DNA of 64,000 nt from Xiphophorus maculatus (lineage: Eukaryota; Chordata; Actinopteri; Cyprinodontiformes; Poeciliidae), in the NCBI RefSeq assembly GCF_002775205.1, contig NC_036447.1, positions 9,164,501 to 9,228,500 of the forward strand, given 5' to 3'. The number at the start of each line of letters is the position of its first letter. Within the stretch, counting starts at the first letter, position 1. The position numbers and the translations under genes are program-made. Below are positions 37,501 to 61,019 of this stretch, piece by piece. A model generated the notes under the pieces. The model did no database searches, was not told where the DNA came from, and worked only from the letters and a program-made list of their open reading frames with translations.

Positions 37501-38555
37501 ACCATGAAACATAATGCTGTAGGGATGCTTTTCATCAGCAGGGATAGGAAAACAAGTGAGAGTAAATGGCAAGATGGTTGAAGCTAAATATAGAGCAATC
37601 CTAGAAGAAAATCTGTTAAAAGGTCTCATGTGACTTAAATGGCATAAAGGTCCAAACCTAAATCCAATTGAGAATCTCTGGTACCACTTCAAAATTCAGG
37701 TTCCTATATACATCCTAGCCAGTCTAAAAAAAAAAAAAGCTTAAGCAAAAAAAAAAAAATTCAGTTGCTACAACTCTAGCAGACATATCCAAACAAATCT
37801 GAAATGAGTTTATGCAAGGTTTTTACTCCAAAATGCTGGATAAATAATGGACTTTTGGGATTTTTAATAGCAATTGTTAAATTATGTATTTGTTTCCTTC
37901 TACATAAGAGTTACACATTACATTGTCTTGGTTTATCATATAAAATAAATACATTTTTGTGATTGAGTTGTGAAGAAATGTATTATTGTTTTTAAAAAGA
38001 ATAATGCTGATCTCACCCAATATTAACATTTTAAAAGTAATGCTTATAGTCACAGATAATGTATGATGATCATAAATAAATGGCCTATAAAAATACAATT
38101 CTACTAGAGTTTTGGTGCTTTAGCAAAAACAGAAACCACATTTCCTGGTTTTAAACTTAATGTAAGTTAAAGAGGAATCCAATCAGAAAAGCTTTATTTG
38201 ATCCCTTTCTACTAACTTAGCACCACATAAGTGATTTAAAAAAGAGAAAACAGATCATGTTTGATAATAGCAGCTTTGCATTCTGTGTATAAGCCACTTG
38301 CAGATACTGCAGTGTAAGCACTCAGCGTGAACAACAGCCAGTCCGCCACAGCGGCTGCAGCAGCACTTTCACTGCGTCAGAGGAGGTGGAGCATCTGTGC
38401 ACAAGTGCACCGAGACGACTGCGGTGCTGGACATGTTGGTATTAGACCTCCCGAGACGCGCCAGGCGTGGAACTCTGAAAAATCTCACCGTTGTTGATCG
38501 GGACTTCCACCACCACCCGGTCCATGTTTGTGTTCGGCGCATCCGGGAACCGCAT
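34508..38555 (-). CDS. Myb/SANT-like domain coiled-coil protein
   Basis: Seven coding exons in gene order: 38489-38555, 36967-37062, 36714-36855, 36503-36611, 35550-35634, 35037-35249, 34508-34635. Phases close and the total is a multiple of three: 279 aa from the ATG at 38555, or 269 aa from the better-placed ATG at 38525. The N-terminal region (about residues 12-95) begins APRKRQVRFSARHDIILLRE and contains GRMWARVGEI and RRCRERTMLLLDYYKK. This pattern resembles a trihelix or Myb/SANT-like DNA-binding domain. After a variable acidic linker comes CQCCCQ, then a long charged coiled coil (EKRSEAEQRLREEELSLRRE, then ERERLEAERKERERRFELES) to the end. A DNA-binding, self-associating nuclear protein is therefore likely. 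I cannot give a gene name. The donor of exon 6 (GTGGGA) is weak, but its phase fits exactly. The promoter region at 38300-38640 is CpG-rich. Confidence 0.82.
37460..37830 (+). mobile_element. Tc1-like transposase remnant
   Basis: The plus strand here carries the coding sense of the element whose other copies in the window lie in reverse. Recognisable parts are CATAATGCTGTAGGGATGCT, GAGCAATCCTAGAAGAAAA and CCTAAATCCAATTGAGAATC; the last encodes the conserved DLNPIENLW-type motif of Tc1 transposases. Part of the middle is deleted and stops occur. Confidence 0.6.
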
Positions 38556-38640
38556 GACGCCGACAGTACACGTCCACTCACCAGTACAGGTTTCACTCTG
38601 ACGTGTGAGCCAACTTGGCGGAGGAGCAATGCTGTTTTCT
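38300..38640 (-). promoter_or_regulatory. CpG-rich promoter region of the Myb/SANT gene
   Basis: The first coding exon and its upstream flank form the only CpG-dense stretch for several kilobases, typical of a CpG-island promoter. No TATA box is seen on the minus strand. Confidence 0.4.
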
Positions 38641-39044
38641 TGAACTTGTAATGATTTTATATGACCACAAGATGGAGTCAGAAAGCTGTTAATGCCTATG
38701 AAGACGGCGGGCTCAAGCAACAAGTAATATCTTGTGTTGCCCAGTGTTTAACGTACATCCACAACCTGACAACAAATATGAGGACACACAAGCCCCAGAA
38801 TTTTGTCATAAAAATAGTCTGTTATATTTTAATTGGATTATATTAAGTCCTGGTTACAGGGTTAACAAGTCCAGGGTGTTAAACTTTGAAATATCTCTGC
38901 TTTGAGGCGTCTGAGTCAAATAAACAGGTCATTAGAAGAACTCTGGAGAACCAAACTACATACTGAGGAGGCAATTCAATTATTTTCAGGTGTGATGGAC
39001 CAGGATCACATATAAAAGTGTCAGCATAGCTGTCATGTCCGATA

Positions 39045-39155
39045 CATTTTTCTCTGGGCGACCTCCTCCAGTTCCTTCTGGGGGATCCCAAGGCCTTCCC
39101 AGGCCAGAAGGGAAGTTATTGTGCTTTTCCCAAATTTTCTTCCCGGGCTGCTCTT
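39045..39155 (-). mobile_element. LINE-like 3' fragment
   Basis: The minus strand reads GGCCTGGGAAGGCCTTGGGA followed by TCCCCCAGAAGGAACTGGAG. This is a signature found near the 3' end of a common fish non-LTR retrotransposon. The fragment is about 110 bp with no intact frame. Confidence 0.45.
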
Positions 39156-39337
39156 GACCAGATGTCTGACCATCTGAACTGACTTCTTTCAACCTGAAAA
39201 GGCAGTTGCTCTACTTGCACTGGCTTCAAGAGTCACCAGATCTCAGTCCAATAGAGCTCAATTGAAATTTGCTCAAAGGGGAAATTCACTTTAAAAATGT
39301 CAGAAAGCAAATCTGCAAAACAGTGTGATGCTGTTAC

Positions 39338-39712
39338 TAGGGGTGCACCGATTTATCGGCCAGCCGATTTATCTGTGCCAATTTCCTTACTTTTGGGAGA
39401 TCAGTGATAGGACAATTTTTACATATGAAGTCGATCTTATCCACCAATCTTATCTAGCTTGGCAAAGGTCTAAGGATCAACCACTGTCCTCTTTTGCTCT
39501 CTGGTGAGAAAGGTTGGACTGACAGACCGGCCCACCAAGTTATATCTGCACGGTTACAATTAACAATAGTTACCCCACTGTTGCCAACTCAACAACTTTC
39601 TTGCTATACTGAGCAACATTTCAGACAAAAGAAAATTGGTATCGGCAGGTTAAGCTTTTTAAAAGATCGGTAATCGGCGATCGGTCGGAAAACTGCCATT
39701 GGTGCACCTCTA
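39338..39712. mobile_element. hAT-type non-autonomous element (MITE)
   Basis: A 375-bp element with terminal inverted repeats TAGGGGTGCACCGAT at the left and, read inwards from the right end, TAGAGGTGCACCA. It is flanked by an 8-bp target duplication, GCTGTTAC (39330-39337) and GCTGTCAC (39713-39720), one mismatch apart. An 8-bp duplication with such ends is characteristic of hAT elements. Subterminal ATCGGC/GATCGG repeats are also present. There is no transposase frame. Confidence 0.85.
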
Positions 39713-40949
39713 GCTGTCACGTTAATATGGACCACAATCTCAGACAAATAGTTTTGATATTTTTGCTAAATGTTTCAATAGAACTTAAAATAATACCTGT
39801 AACCCAGTTTTTCTCTAGTCACCTGATAAAGTGGCCAATGAGTGTAAAATGCCTTTAATTCAACTAGCACAATTCAAGAGAGCCAACAATTTGCATATTA
39901 CCTGTGACTACAGAACATAGGTTCTTTGTAAATGTCGGGTGAATAGTGAAGTCTGTGACTAACATTGTATCTGGAGCCAAAAATTGGCCCTCTGTTCAAC
40001 AAGCTTCTTGAAAATCTGATCTTGTAACAGGCACTCTTCCTCAACATACGAGTGAATCTGCAAGATTGCTAAGAAAAGACAAGAATAAAAATGTTGCAAT
40101 GGCCAAAAGTCCAAATGTTGACCTGGGATGGTAGATCATTGGGAAAGCTGTGATTAATGTGAATACCACATGAATTCTGTAGAACTACACTTTAAAAAAT
40201 GAGCCAGTCAAAAGTACTGTACATTACAATTAAGGACCAACATAATCATAATAAAATGAAGAGAACTAAATGCAGTTCTACCAATTTCAAAATTATGACA
40301 TATTTCATTTGACTTTGTTTTTGTTTTTATTACCAGGTGCACTCTCCATAATGTAATTTAAAAAAATTAAATAGAGTCCTGCTTTATTATAATTACGCAG
40401 TTAAGGGGAATAAATGTGTGAAGCATGAGTCAGAGCAGTGTACGCCCTCTGTCAGTGATGGTAAAGGTTTCCTCCATTTAGAAGAGAAATGACAGCCGCC
40501 ATAACAGTAAACCAGCAGGAAACAATGCATCACTCTGACACTGATCAGCTGAAGGTGGTCAGACAAAAAGAAATGAGTGCGATAAGAGCTATCTGCCTCT
40601 GCTGCATACAATATGTGTTGTGTAAGTACAACTCATCACCATGGTAATGCACATGAAAGAATAGGAAGCAGGCAGGCAGGCTCCAGCTGCCTGCAACCCA
40701 GCAGCTGCCAAACTCTCTGCTCAGATGTCAGCGGACTGTTAATTAGTCAGGACACACAGTCCTCGTCCTGCTGGGATCAAAGACTGTTTCCTGTAGGTGC
40801 TTCAGAGTAGAGCAACCAGTAAATGGACAACATGAAGATATTTTTCTCCTGGCTGCCGTTGACCATGCCGTTACCTTGAAACCTTAAACAAGTTTGTCTT
40901 CTTTGTTTTAAAGGTGCCTAGGTACCTGTCTCTTTTAGTATCTAGATCA

Positions 40950-41010
40950 TATGTGTGAAACTCGAGGTCCAGGGGACAAATCGGGCCCATCATAGCTTTT
41001 TATCTGAGAC
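40950..41010. mobile_element. Short interspersed repeat fragment
   Basis: TGTGTGAAACTCGAGGTCCA followed by GGGGACAAATCGGGCCCATC resembles the start of a common fish interspersed repeat (ctcgaggcc...ggccaaatc...ggccc). Its far end was not located. Confidence 0.35.
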
Positions 41011-43900
41011 TCCAGAGGGATGCATAAATAGGACCTTTAAGGTCACCGTTTTGTGTTCAAGTATTATTTTATCAAATCAAAGCAATTTTGTAACGGTATA
41101 CTGCCAAACTACATCAATCGGAAATTCACTCAAAATCAACAAACTCCCACATTTTTTCACCAGTTTATTGCAAACACTGGTGAAATGGTTGATAACATTG
41201 GGTTTAAGTGATGCTAACTCAAGGGCGCAAATCCCATCTCATTATTATTTCCCTGTTTATCTCATAAACAGGGAAATTTTTAAAGAGCAATTTTGGGGGG
41301 GGTCAGTAAAGTTATTGTCAAATGTAACGTAAAATGTGGTTTAAATTTTTTTTTTATTGTCTTCAACCACCAACAATGACTAGTAAAAGTGTTTTTCTCA
41401 GTAAACAACCTGTTGAGACCCATAGAAGTCAAACTAAGATTCAAATGTTTAGACATGAGTTTGGTTCAGCGACACAGATCTAATCTCTACTACACCTTTA
41501 CAAAAATTTAAGGCTCTGGCTAAAAAGTTTTAATAAGTAACTCCACTTAATAAATTTCCTCATAAATATTGATTTATTTCAGTGGTTCTCAATACAAGTC
41601 ATGTGTAATTTAAATTATAACTTAAGTTGCTCTAAACTATCATTTTATTTTTTTATTTTTGAGGGGGCCGGGGGGTTTCATGTCCTTGGATGGCTGAGAA
41701 CCTATAAATATGTAGAAATGGAATATTTGGGAAGTATCACTTAAACGTAAGGGTCAGCACCAGAGTTTTCTAGAAAAATATTCTGATTTTATTTTGTGGT
41801 TTTAAAGGCTCTATGTTGAAGATGATAAGAAATAAAGGCATACTTCATTTTGTTTTACTGTCAGCTGCTGTACATCCTCTGCTCTCGGCTCCCATACAGA
41901 GCTGTCGGCTAGCGCTAAAGCTCAGCCGCTTCATCCAGTTTCAAACTCTTCTTATTAAAGTCAGAGTTAAAGAGCTAAATATAATTGAAATACTTTCAGC
42001 TTGGCATTGGATAGAATAATCCTAATATTAATAGAATAATCCTATTATTCTTAGCAAATAATAGGATCATTTTGATCAGTTCCTATAGTGATGAATCATA
42101 TGCTGCCAGGCAGTGTTCTGCATGACAAGCTGAAGGAAGCAGGAGCTTTAGCATCCGGATGTGATGGGGCTCGTGATTCGTGTGATGGATCCCTGCTCAG
42201 AACCTGCAAACAATATCTTTCTGCGTACTCGATGTTTACTCCGCTGTCACAAACCGACTTCTGTTTGAAAGCAATGGAAATATGATCAGGACCACCATTA
42301 GAAATAAATTCTTATGCTGAAAACATGAAGGACTCAATGTAAGCTGAAAATTCAATCATCTGCCTTGTAACCAAGGAAGGACTGCAGATCGTGGCTTCTC
42401 AGATTAAGCTCTTAGTTATTCAACGTGTTTGGTATCCATGACAGCAAGTGCGTGTTGAGGCCTTCATATTTAGTTTTCCTTGTCTGCATCCTTGTAACTT
42501 CACACACATACTATGTGAATAAATGTCAGCTACACACGGTTCGTTCTGTCATGCTGTGCGTGCTCAAAGCAGAGCCAATGTGCAGACAGACATTCAAGTC
42601 ATCCACTTTAAAGTTTTTAACGAAAAAGAAACAAACAGATCTTGAACGTGACAAACAGGAGGTAGAGCATAGACAAAATAATAGGCAATAGGACAGAGAA
42701 ATCCATCAAAGGGCAATAAAAAAATCTTAATTACTGTAATGTGACAATAGAACCAGATGAGCTAATCATAGGAAATGTGGTTCACCTGGGGCGAGAGGAA
42801 AGCAGGAAACTGGGGAAGGAGATAATTTAACAGAGCTAGAAACTAAAACGGAAAGAGGCAGACAATGATCTAAGAAAAATAAATAGATTCACAACATAAG
42901 CTAAGAAATTAATGAAATAATTATGTGGAAATACCCTAGCAACAATAATCACCATTTAGAAATAAAAAGAACATGGCAAGACCTATGATACATAAATAAC
43001 TCAAAAGAAAATAATGATACATGAAAAAATTATAACTCAAAAGAAGGATCTTGTTATTAAATGAAGTAAACAAGACAGTCAACCATTAAAATTTTGATTT
43101 TGAAACTTCAGAAATGTTTGAAAATACTTGGAATATAAACCATAACATGTGATATTTTATCTTCTCATCAGGTCATGAATTCATGGTCGTCTCCAGTGTT
43201 TTAACTCGACATAATATAAATCTGGATGAAAGCAAAGACCTGGGGTTTTTCCAAGCCTAATACTAGAGGTTCAGAGTGAAAAGCACTCAGAAAAATCTGA
43301 ACAGTTAGATTTTTGGTTATTAGATATTCACAATGTCTTTACCACTTTCTTTTGTAAAATGAATGTGTTTTTTATGCAATGATGCAAACCTGCTCATTGA
43401 ATAATTTTGAATTTTTAGGACCTGGTGATCTTTCTGTCTGTGGCTCTGATCTCCTCCATGTCTGCCTCGAGTTCTGGGGACGTTTCTCCTCAGACCCACC
43501 ATTGAACATTCAAGCTCTCTCACACACACGCACACAAATGTTGTGGTTCTCTATCTTTACAGGGGTTTTCTATTGTTTCCATTTATTTCTATAGCCTTAA
43601 ACCTTACCAAAACTCTATAATTGTGTCCTCTGCATCTGGATCTAGTTGTGTTCCCCAATAGACTTGTCAGTCTTAAGAGGGCTAGTAAATATGCCAGAAA
43701 TGGTCCTAAATATGATAAACAAGTACACACACAATTTCCTAAACAAACAAATGTAGGTGTGTATTCATAAACTGCAAGATGTGAGGAAGGTACACAGGAC
43801 TGTGGAATCTGACTGACAGTCTTGACCTTTTCAACCACGAGTTGTCCTTGTGGGAGTTCAGAGTGATTCCGCCAAAGATGACTCAAACGGAGGATGACGC
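41010..43900. other. Intergenic, no gene seen
   Basis: Several frames of 60-125 codons exist, but none shows a recognisable motif or splice context. Confidence 0.45.
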
Positions 43901-43904
43901 TCCC

Positions 43905-43948
43905 CTCAAACACACACCCACACACCCACACACACACACACCCACACA
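43905..43948. repeat. (CACACC)n-type microsatellite
   Basis: Imperfect CA/CACACC repeat. It accounts for the Thr-His-Pro and Val-Cys-Gly runs of overlapping frames on the two strands. Confidence 0.9.
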
Positions 43949-45314
43949 CACCCCCTATCAATCTCTGTGTCCACTCCCATCCTTTCTCTCTTTTCATCTA
44001 GTCTACTTTACTTTCAGTCAGTTTAGCCTCTCTTCTTATTACATCTGGGCTTCCCTGTTATACAAAAACAGATTTCGGCTTTTAGAATTTCTGTCCACAT
44101 TTTTATTTCATCCTTTTTTTTTTTTACTGCTGTGATGTTTTAAAAGCTCAGAAATGCTCTGCAGTTTGTTTATTGGTTACATGAAAATGAATGAACGAAT
44201 GAATGAAGGGAAATGCTGTTAATATGACAACATATTTGTACTATTCTGGCAAATGGAAACATCACACATTTCTATGTGAAGTGTCATTGAACACTGATGC
44301 TGTACAGGCTGCTAGTGAGACTCTTTCTTGACAAGAGACCATGTTTGCTTTAATTTCTTTTAAAGAAAATCCTCAGTCAGGGATTCAGGATCAACTGTAC
44401 TCTCAGCAGCAGCTCTGTGACTGTCTTAATTATAGTACACAGATGCAACTGATGAAATATATCCAAAACCCATGAGTAAGGGAGGTTAATTTGCATTGTA
44501 AGAAAGTTTTCTACATTTACAAGTCATTATTTAAATAGCAACAACGATAAAGTCACAACTGACATAAAAACAGTCCATATGTATTTATGTTACTTGAACG
44601 TGATGAATTGTGCTGATTTTTTAGCTCATCTAAAGACACTATGTTAGAAATTGAGAGGTTTTCTCAGCTTATTACTCTCCTTTTTTGTGCTTGACAGGCT
44701 ATAGTCAAAACGAATCTTGATTTTGAGATTTTATGTGATAGATCAACACAAACACTGAGATTTATGCAAACGCTTTTTATGAATCTTTAAAATGTCTTCA
44801 ACAGAAAAACAATATCTAAGCCCATATTTTTTATAACTTGTCCGACTTCCAGCACTATACCAAACATTATGCGAGGGACCACGAAGTTACTCCACAATAT
44901 TAAAATGCCAAAAATGTCAGCTGCATCTTTGTGATTTGTGCTTTTTCTGCCTGTATTTCTTTGCAATCCTTCGTTTCACTGAACTGTCCAACAGTTTTTT
45001 TCCCTTTTCCTTTAACTTCAAAGTTACTGAATGGATTAAACAGTTTCCATGGCAACTTGTATTCTGGGCAGTGAAAAACAAACACAATAAATTAGAGCAT
45101 ATGTCCCTGCAGCCCATGTACTGCTGCATATGTAGATCACTGTAGCATTTATCGAAAGAAACATGTTAATGACATGAAAAACATTGTCATTGGTTGGAAA
45201 AATCAAACAATATGCACAGCTCTGATAAGAAGTTAATAAATACTTATCATGGGCATAAACGTTAAACCAATTTTGGGGTTTTAATTTTTCCTAAATCAAC
45301 AAACAACCTCAATG

Positions 45315-46498
45315 ATTAAAAAAGGGAGTTTGAATTTAGCTTTTTTTCATTGCAGACTTTCCATAATTTAAGTTATTTGTACAAGATCAAATATACACAA
45401 GGTGTATTTTATCTTTCAGTAAAATACACCTTGATCACTGAATTAATGAAGACAATAAACAGTATTTGGCATAAACTTTGTCAGAGTTGGAAGCATTTAT
45501 ATAAACTGGTTGGTTTCCTGGCACAGTCATGGTTTTCGTGTAGGAAAACTCTTAGTATCCACGTTTCAATGCCGATTTATGGTGGTTATCTGGGTCATTC
45601 ATGATGGCAATTTTAGTCAAGCTTGTTGCAGCTTGAGCTTCCGACCTTATCACCAATCTTTCAGTCCATAATGATGGAAAACTTGTGGTCAGTGACACAT
45701 ATGTGTTAGTTCATCTCTGGATGAAATCTTGGTGGGTTCTGGATTTTTCCTTAATACCTTGGCCCAAGGGTGACCCATTGGATCAGATGGTTGAAATTTA
45801 GACATAACTGAGTATGAAACACAGGAAACTCTAGGCTAACAATAAGCCTAGGGAATGGCTACAAATGTATGGGTTTAAATCTAGGCCCATACCAAGAAAC
45901 AAACCGGTTTAAATGAAGTCTACCAATTGGGATAAGAAAAGTGGTCAAATATCCAGATCAAATATTGGTGGACATTACTTAAAAGCCAGGCCTGTGTCTG
46001 AAAGTAAACCCATGTTTATCCATTTCTGATTAGAAAAGAAGTCAAACAACCAGAACCATGGATACAAAATGTGCATAATATTTGATCATGTGTGACTATG
46101 GATAATAAATTCCAATTTGGTTTATCAAATTCATCATAATTGTTTAATCTATCATCAGCACAAGCTAAAAAGCAGTTAAAATGAATCCTTAAAAGACCAG
46201 ATTTTGAATGACATCGGTATCCATGATGAGTGTGCCTAAACTTCCCACGGAAACTTCCTGGCTTTGAACTAAAGAGCTGTGCAGTTGGCAAGCAGATAAA
46301 AAGTATATTTGTGCTTTATATAAAATACTTTTATGTGTAATGTGTGAGCACTGAAGCGTGAGGTGATAAAGTTATACTGAGTCTGGAGATAATGCAGCAT
46401 ATCAATTGAGTGTTGAACCATGACAAATGATACAAACCTGAGAGCAGCTCAGCACAGGGAGGCGTGTCTGTATTAAAAAAGGGAGTTTGAATTTAGCT
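45315..46498. repeat. 27-bp identical direct repeats bounding 1.1 kb
   Basis: A 27-bp sequence containing AAAGGGAGTTTGAATTTAGC occurs identically at 45315-45341 and 46472-46498. The enclosed 1.13 kb has no recognisable gene, but includes the hairpin at 45398-45433. Confidence 0.8.
45398..45433. repeat. Perfect 14-bp-stem hairpin
   Basis: CAAGGTGTATTTTA, 8-base loop TCTTTCAG, then the exact reverse complement TAAAATACACCTTG. Confidence 0.85.
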
Positions 46499-47142
46499 CC
46501 CTTTTATACAGCACTGGTAGATATCTAATTACAACTTCATATGCAGACATTCAAAAGCAAATTAAAAAAAGTTGTAACTTCAGAGCCGATTTAGGTTTTG
46601 GAGGAAAAAGTGGAACATAAATACTCGGTTTCCTCTTTTATAAAGCAACGCTTTTTTTAAAGGTCAGACCCACGTTTGTCTGTCGCCAAACTACACACAG
46701 CTTTGTGCTGACAGACCTCCCGGTCAGTTTCATCGCCATTATCTCCCTAACACTAATTATAAAGTTCTCTTTGAAAAGGAGATGACAATTATCGGAGATG
46801 CATGAAAACTTTGAATATACAACTTGTGGCTGAGTCATGATGGTTGAATCCAATTAGTGTGCACGCCAACAGCTGCTGCCGGCTTGGCTGCTCTGAGCCT
46901 TTAGAGTTGGGTATAAAAGAAAGTATTTACAGTAGGTTACACTGGGATGAGAAGCACAGACATAGAGCAGAGGCAAAAAATGAATATTCTGATCATTTTT
47001 GCAACGAAATAGTTTCCACAGATGTGCACATCTCCGTCAATGTCTCTTTGCGTCTCTTTCTCACACCTAATTGGTGAACTTGGTTATACATCTCCCTTGG
47101 AATGGTGATGTTGGTGTGCGAGTCTTTCGCTTTGGCTATTGT

Positions 47143-59163
<12,021 letters not shown>

Positions 59164-59400
59164 CGGTGCTGCAGCTGCTCTCCGGTAGTAGAGGCAGGGC
59201 AGCAGCAGAGAACTACAGGGGAGGGTCTTGCAGGCGGATTGTTGATGTATTTGTGAGTCATCAGCAGTCAGTCACTAACGCACGGAGGCAAAGGCGGCAA
59301 GATGTTCCAGAGGTTCCCTCCAGCTCTGGCAGGAGAATGCTAATGTGTCAACGTGTACCAAACAAACAGCGCCATCTGGTGACCTCTGGACATAATTACA
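59164..59400 (-). promoter_or_regulatory. bmerb1: 5' UTR and proximal upstream region of bmerb1
   Basis: This region directly precedes the bmerb1 start codon and is GC-richer than its surroundings. It includes a CTCF-like site, CAGCGCCATCTGGTGACC, at 59367-59384. No TATA box is evident. Confidence 0.4.
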
Positions 59401-60980
59401 GCAGCCAACTTTTTCCCAATAAATAAACGCATAAAAAAGTAGCTTTTCTTTTTTTAGAAAACAAAATCATTTATTTAGACAATAAAATTCCCAAAGTCGG
59501 AATACAACATATATTCATAACATAAGGAGGAAATAATGTGCAAAATACATCATGAACTTCAAACCCATGATTAATCCCCTGCCAGATCAGCAGATACACA
59601 TATACATGCACCTAATTGGTTAATGAATCTTATTCATTTATACACACATCACTTCCAGTTCCTGAGGTCTTTAGCGACAGAAATCATACTCATTAGGGTG
59701 CAAATTATATTTGATTTTATCCTGTAAAAACAAATACATTAAACAGTAACTTAAAGGGAAAGTTAATCTTTTTTTTAAAAGTGAAATTCTGTTAAAAATG
59801 GAAAAGACGTTAATATGCTACCTGGTATCTAAATCTAGTAAACTGTGAGAAACCAAGAGCAAAGCAGATGTGAACCATCTAAAAAAAACCTTCCAATCTC
59901 AAAAATATTACAGCAGTCAATGGAAACACTTCAATACATGTGTTCATCACATCATACTCATATACTGAGCCATTATCTACACAGAACCCAATGATTCGAA
60001 GTAAGAGGAAGTGCACAAACCATGATCTTTTTTGACAGAAAATGTAACATTTAAAACCCAAAATGACAACTAATTTTAAAGTACAGAAGTATAAAAATGA
60101 ATGAAAACAAATTTTAATCTGCCATAAAGCTTTGGGTTCAAACATTGCTTAGCTTCATATCAGCTAGGCCTTCATCAGAAACAGTTTACATGTCCTGTTC
60201 TCAGTAGTTTATTGATGGTGGTGTAGCACTTCCTATTGCTGTTTCCTCTATATTTAGTCATCAGCATCAGTATAAATAACTACCCAGTGTACTAAAATTG
60301 CTATGGCATTTTTGAGACTGGGGTTGTTTTAAGACGCTAGAAGTCCATTTAGGTCTTAGCACATCTTTAACAAGCTGTTAGCTTCAATTTCAAATCTAGA
60401 GGTCAAACAGCTTGCTGCTGCAGGTAACTAACCATTAATAACCTTTAAATACAACCTTCGCTTCACTTTTACATTTGCCATGAAAAACAAAACCAGTAGT
60501 TGTGTCAGATCATCATTTTCCCTCGCTAAGCTGAGAGATATCAAATGTTGATTATGCATCAATAGGATATTTCACAGTAATTACAAGTCTTATTTTATGC
60601 TTTAAATATATACTTTACACAGCTTAAAAAATGCTAATTTAGTGCAACATAAAATTTAAACACTAAAATATACCATTTAATGTATAGCAGGTCCACTTCA
60701 ATGCTGCAAAATTTTTTACTTGTGTTTATGCACACATCTGTGTTATTTCAGGTATGCAACCCTAAAAAACTGTCCCTGTAGTTAGTGCATATTGCCTTAT
60801 AAGAGGGTAAATCAGAGGTCTAACAGCACCTTCCTAACTATTAATCTGATTATAATTAATAGTTGCTTCTGTCCTGAGTAATTCCTGACGATGTTCATGC
60901 TTCTAGTCTCACCATGTTAATTTTAGGTGGTTTTGGAAAATGTCTACAATCAAAATAAAGGCTAATGTCAGTCATTTCAC
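59400..60980. other. Intergenic, no gene seen
   Basis: AT-rich DNA between bmerb1 and the unidentified downstream gene fragments. No recognisable coding or repeat structure. Confidence 0.5.
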
Positions 60981-61019
60981 CTTGAATAGAGTGTACATTA
61001 TGTAGCAGATAAGACAGGT

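Noticed and set aside
38369-38723. Other frames of 84-93 codons over the first exon of the Myb/SANT gene
   Set aside because: Only the frame reading MDRVVVEVPINN joins the next exon in phase through a strong GTGAGA donor. The others are shadows of the CpG-rich exon.
43557-44135. Frames of 146 and 97 codons on the two strands
   Set aside because: Both cross the CACACC repeat, have no motif or promoter, and the plus frame ends in a poly-T stretch.
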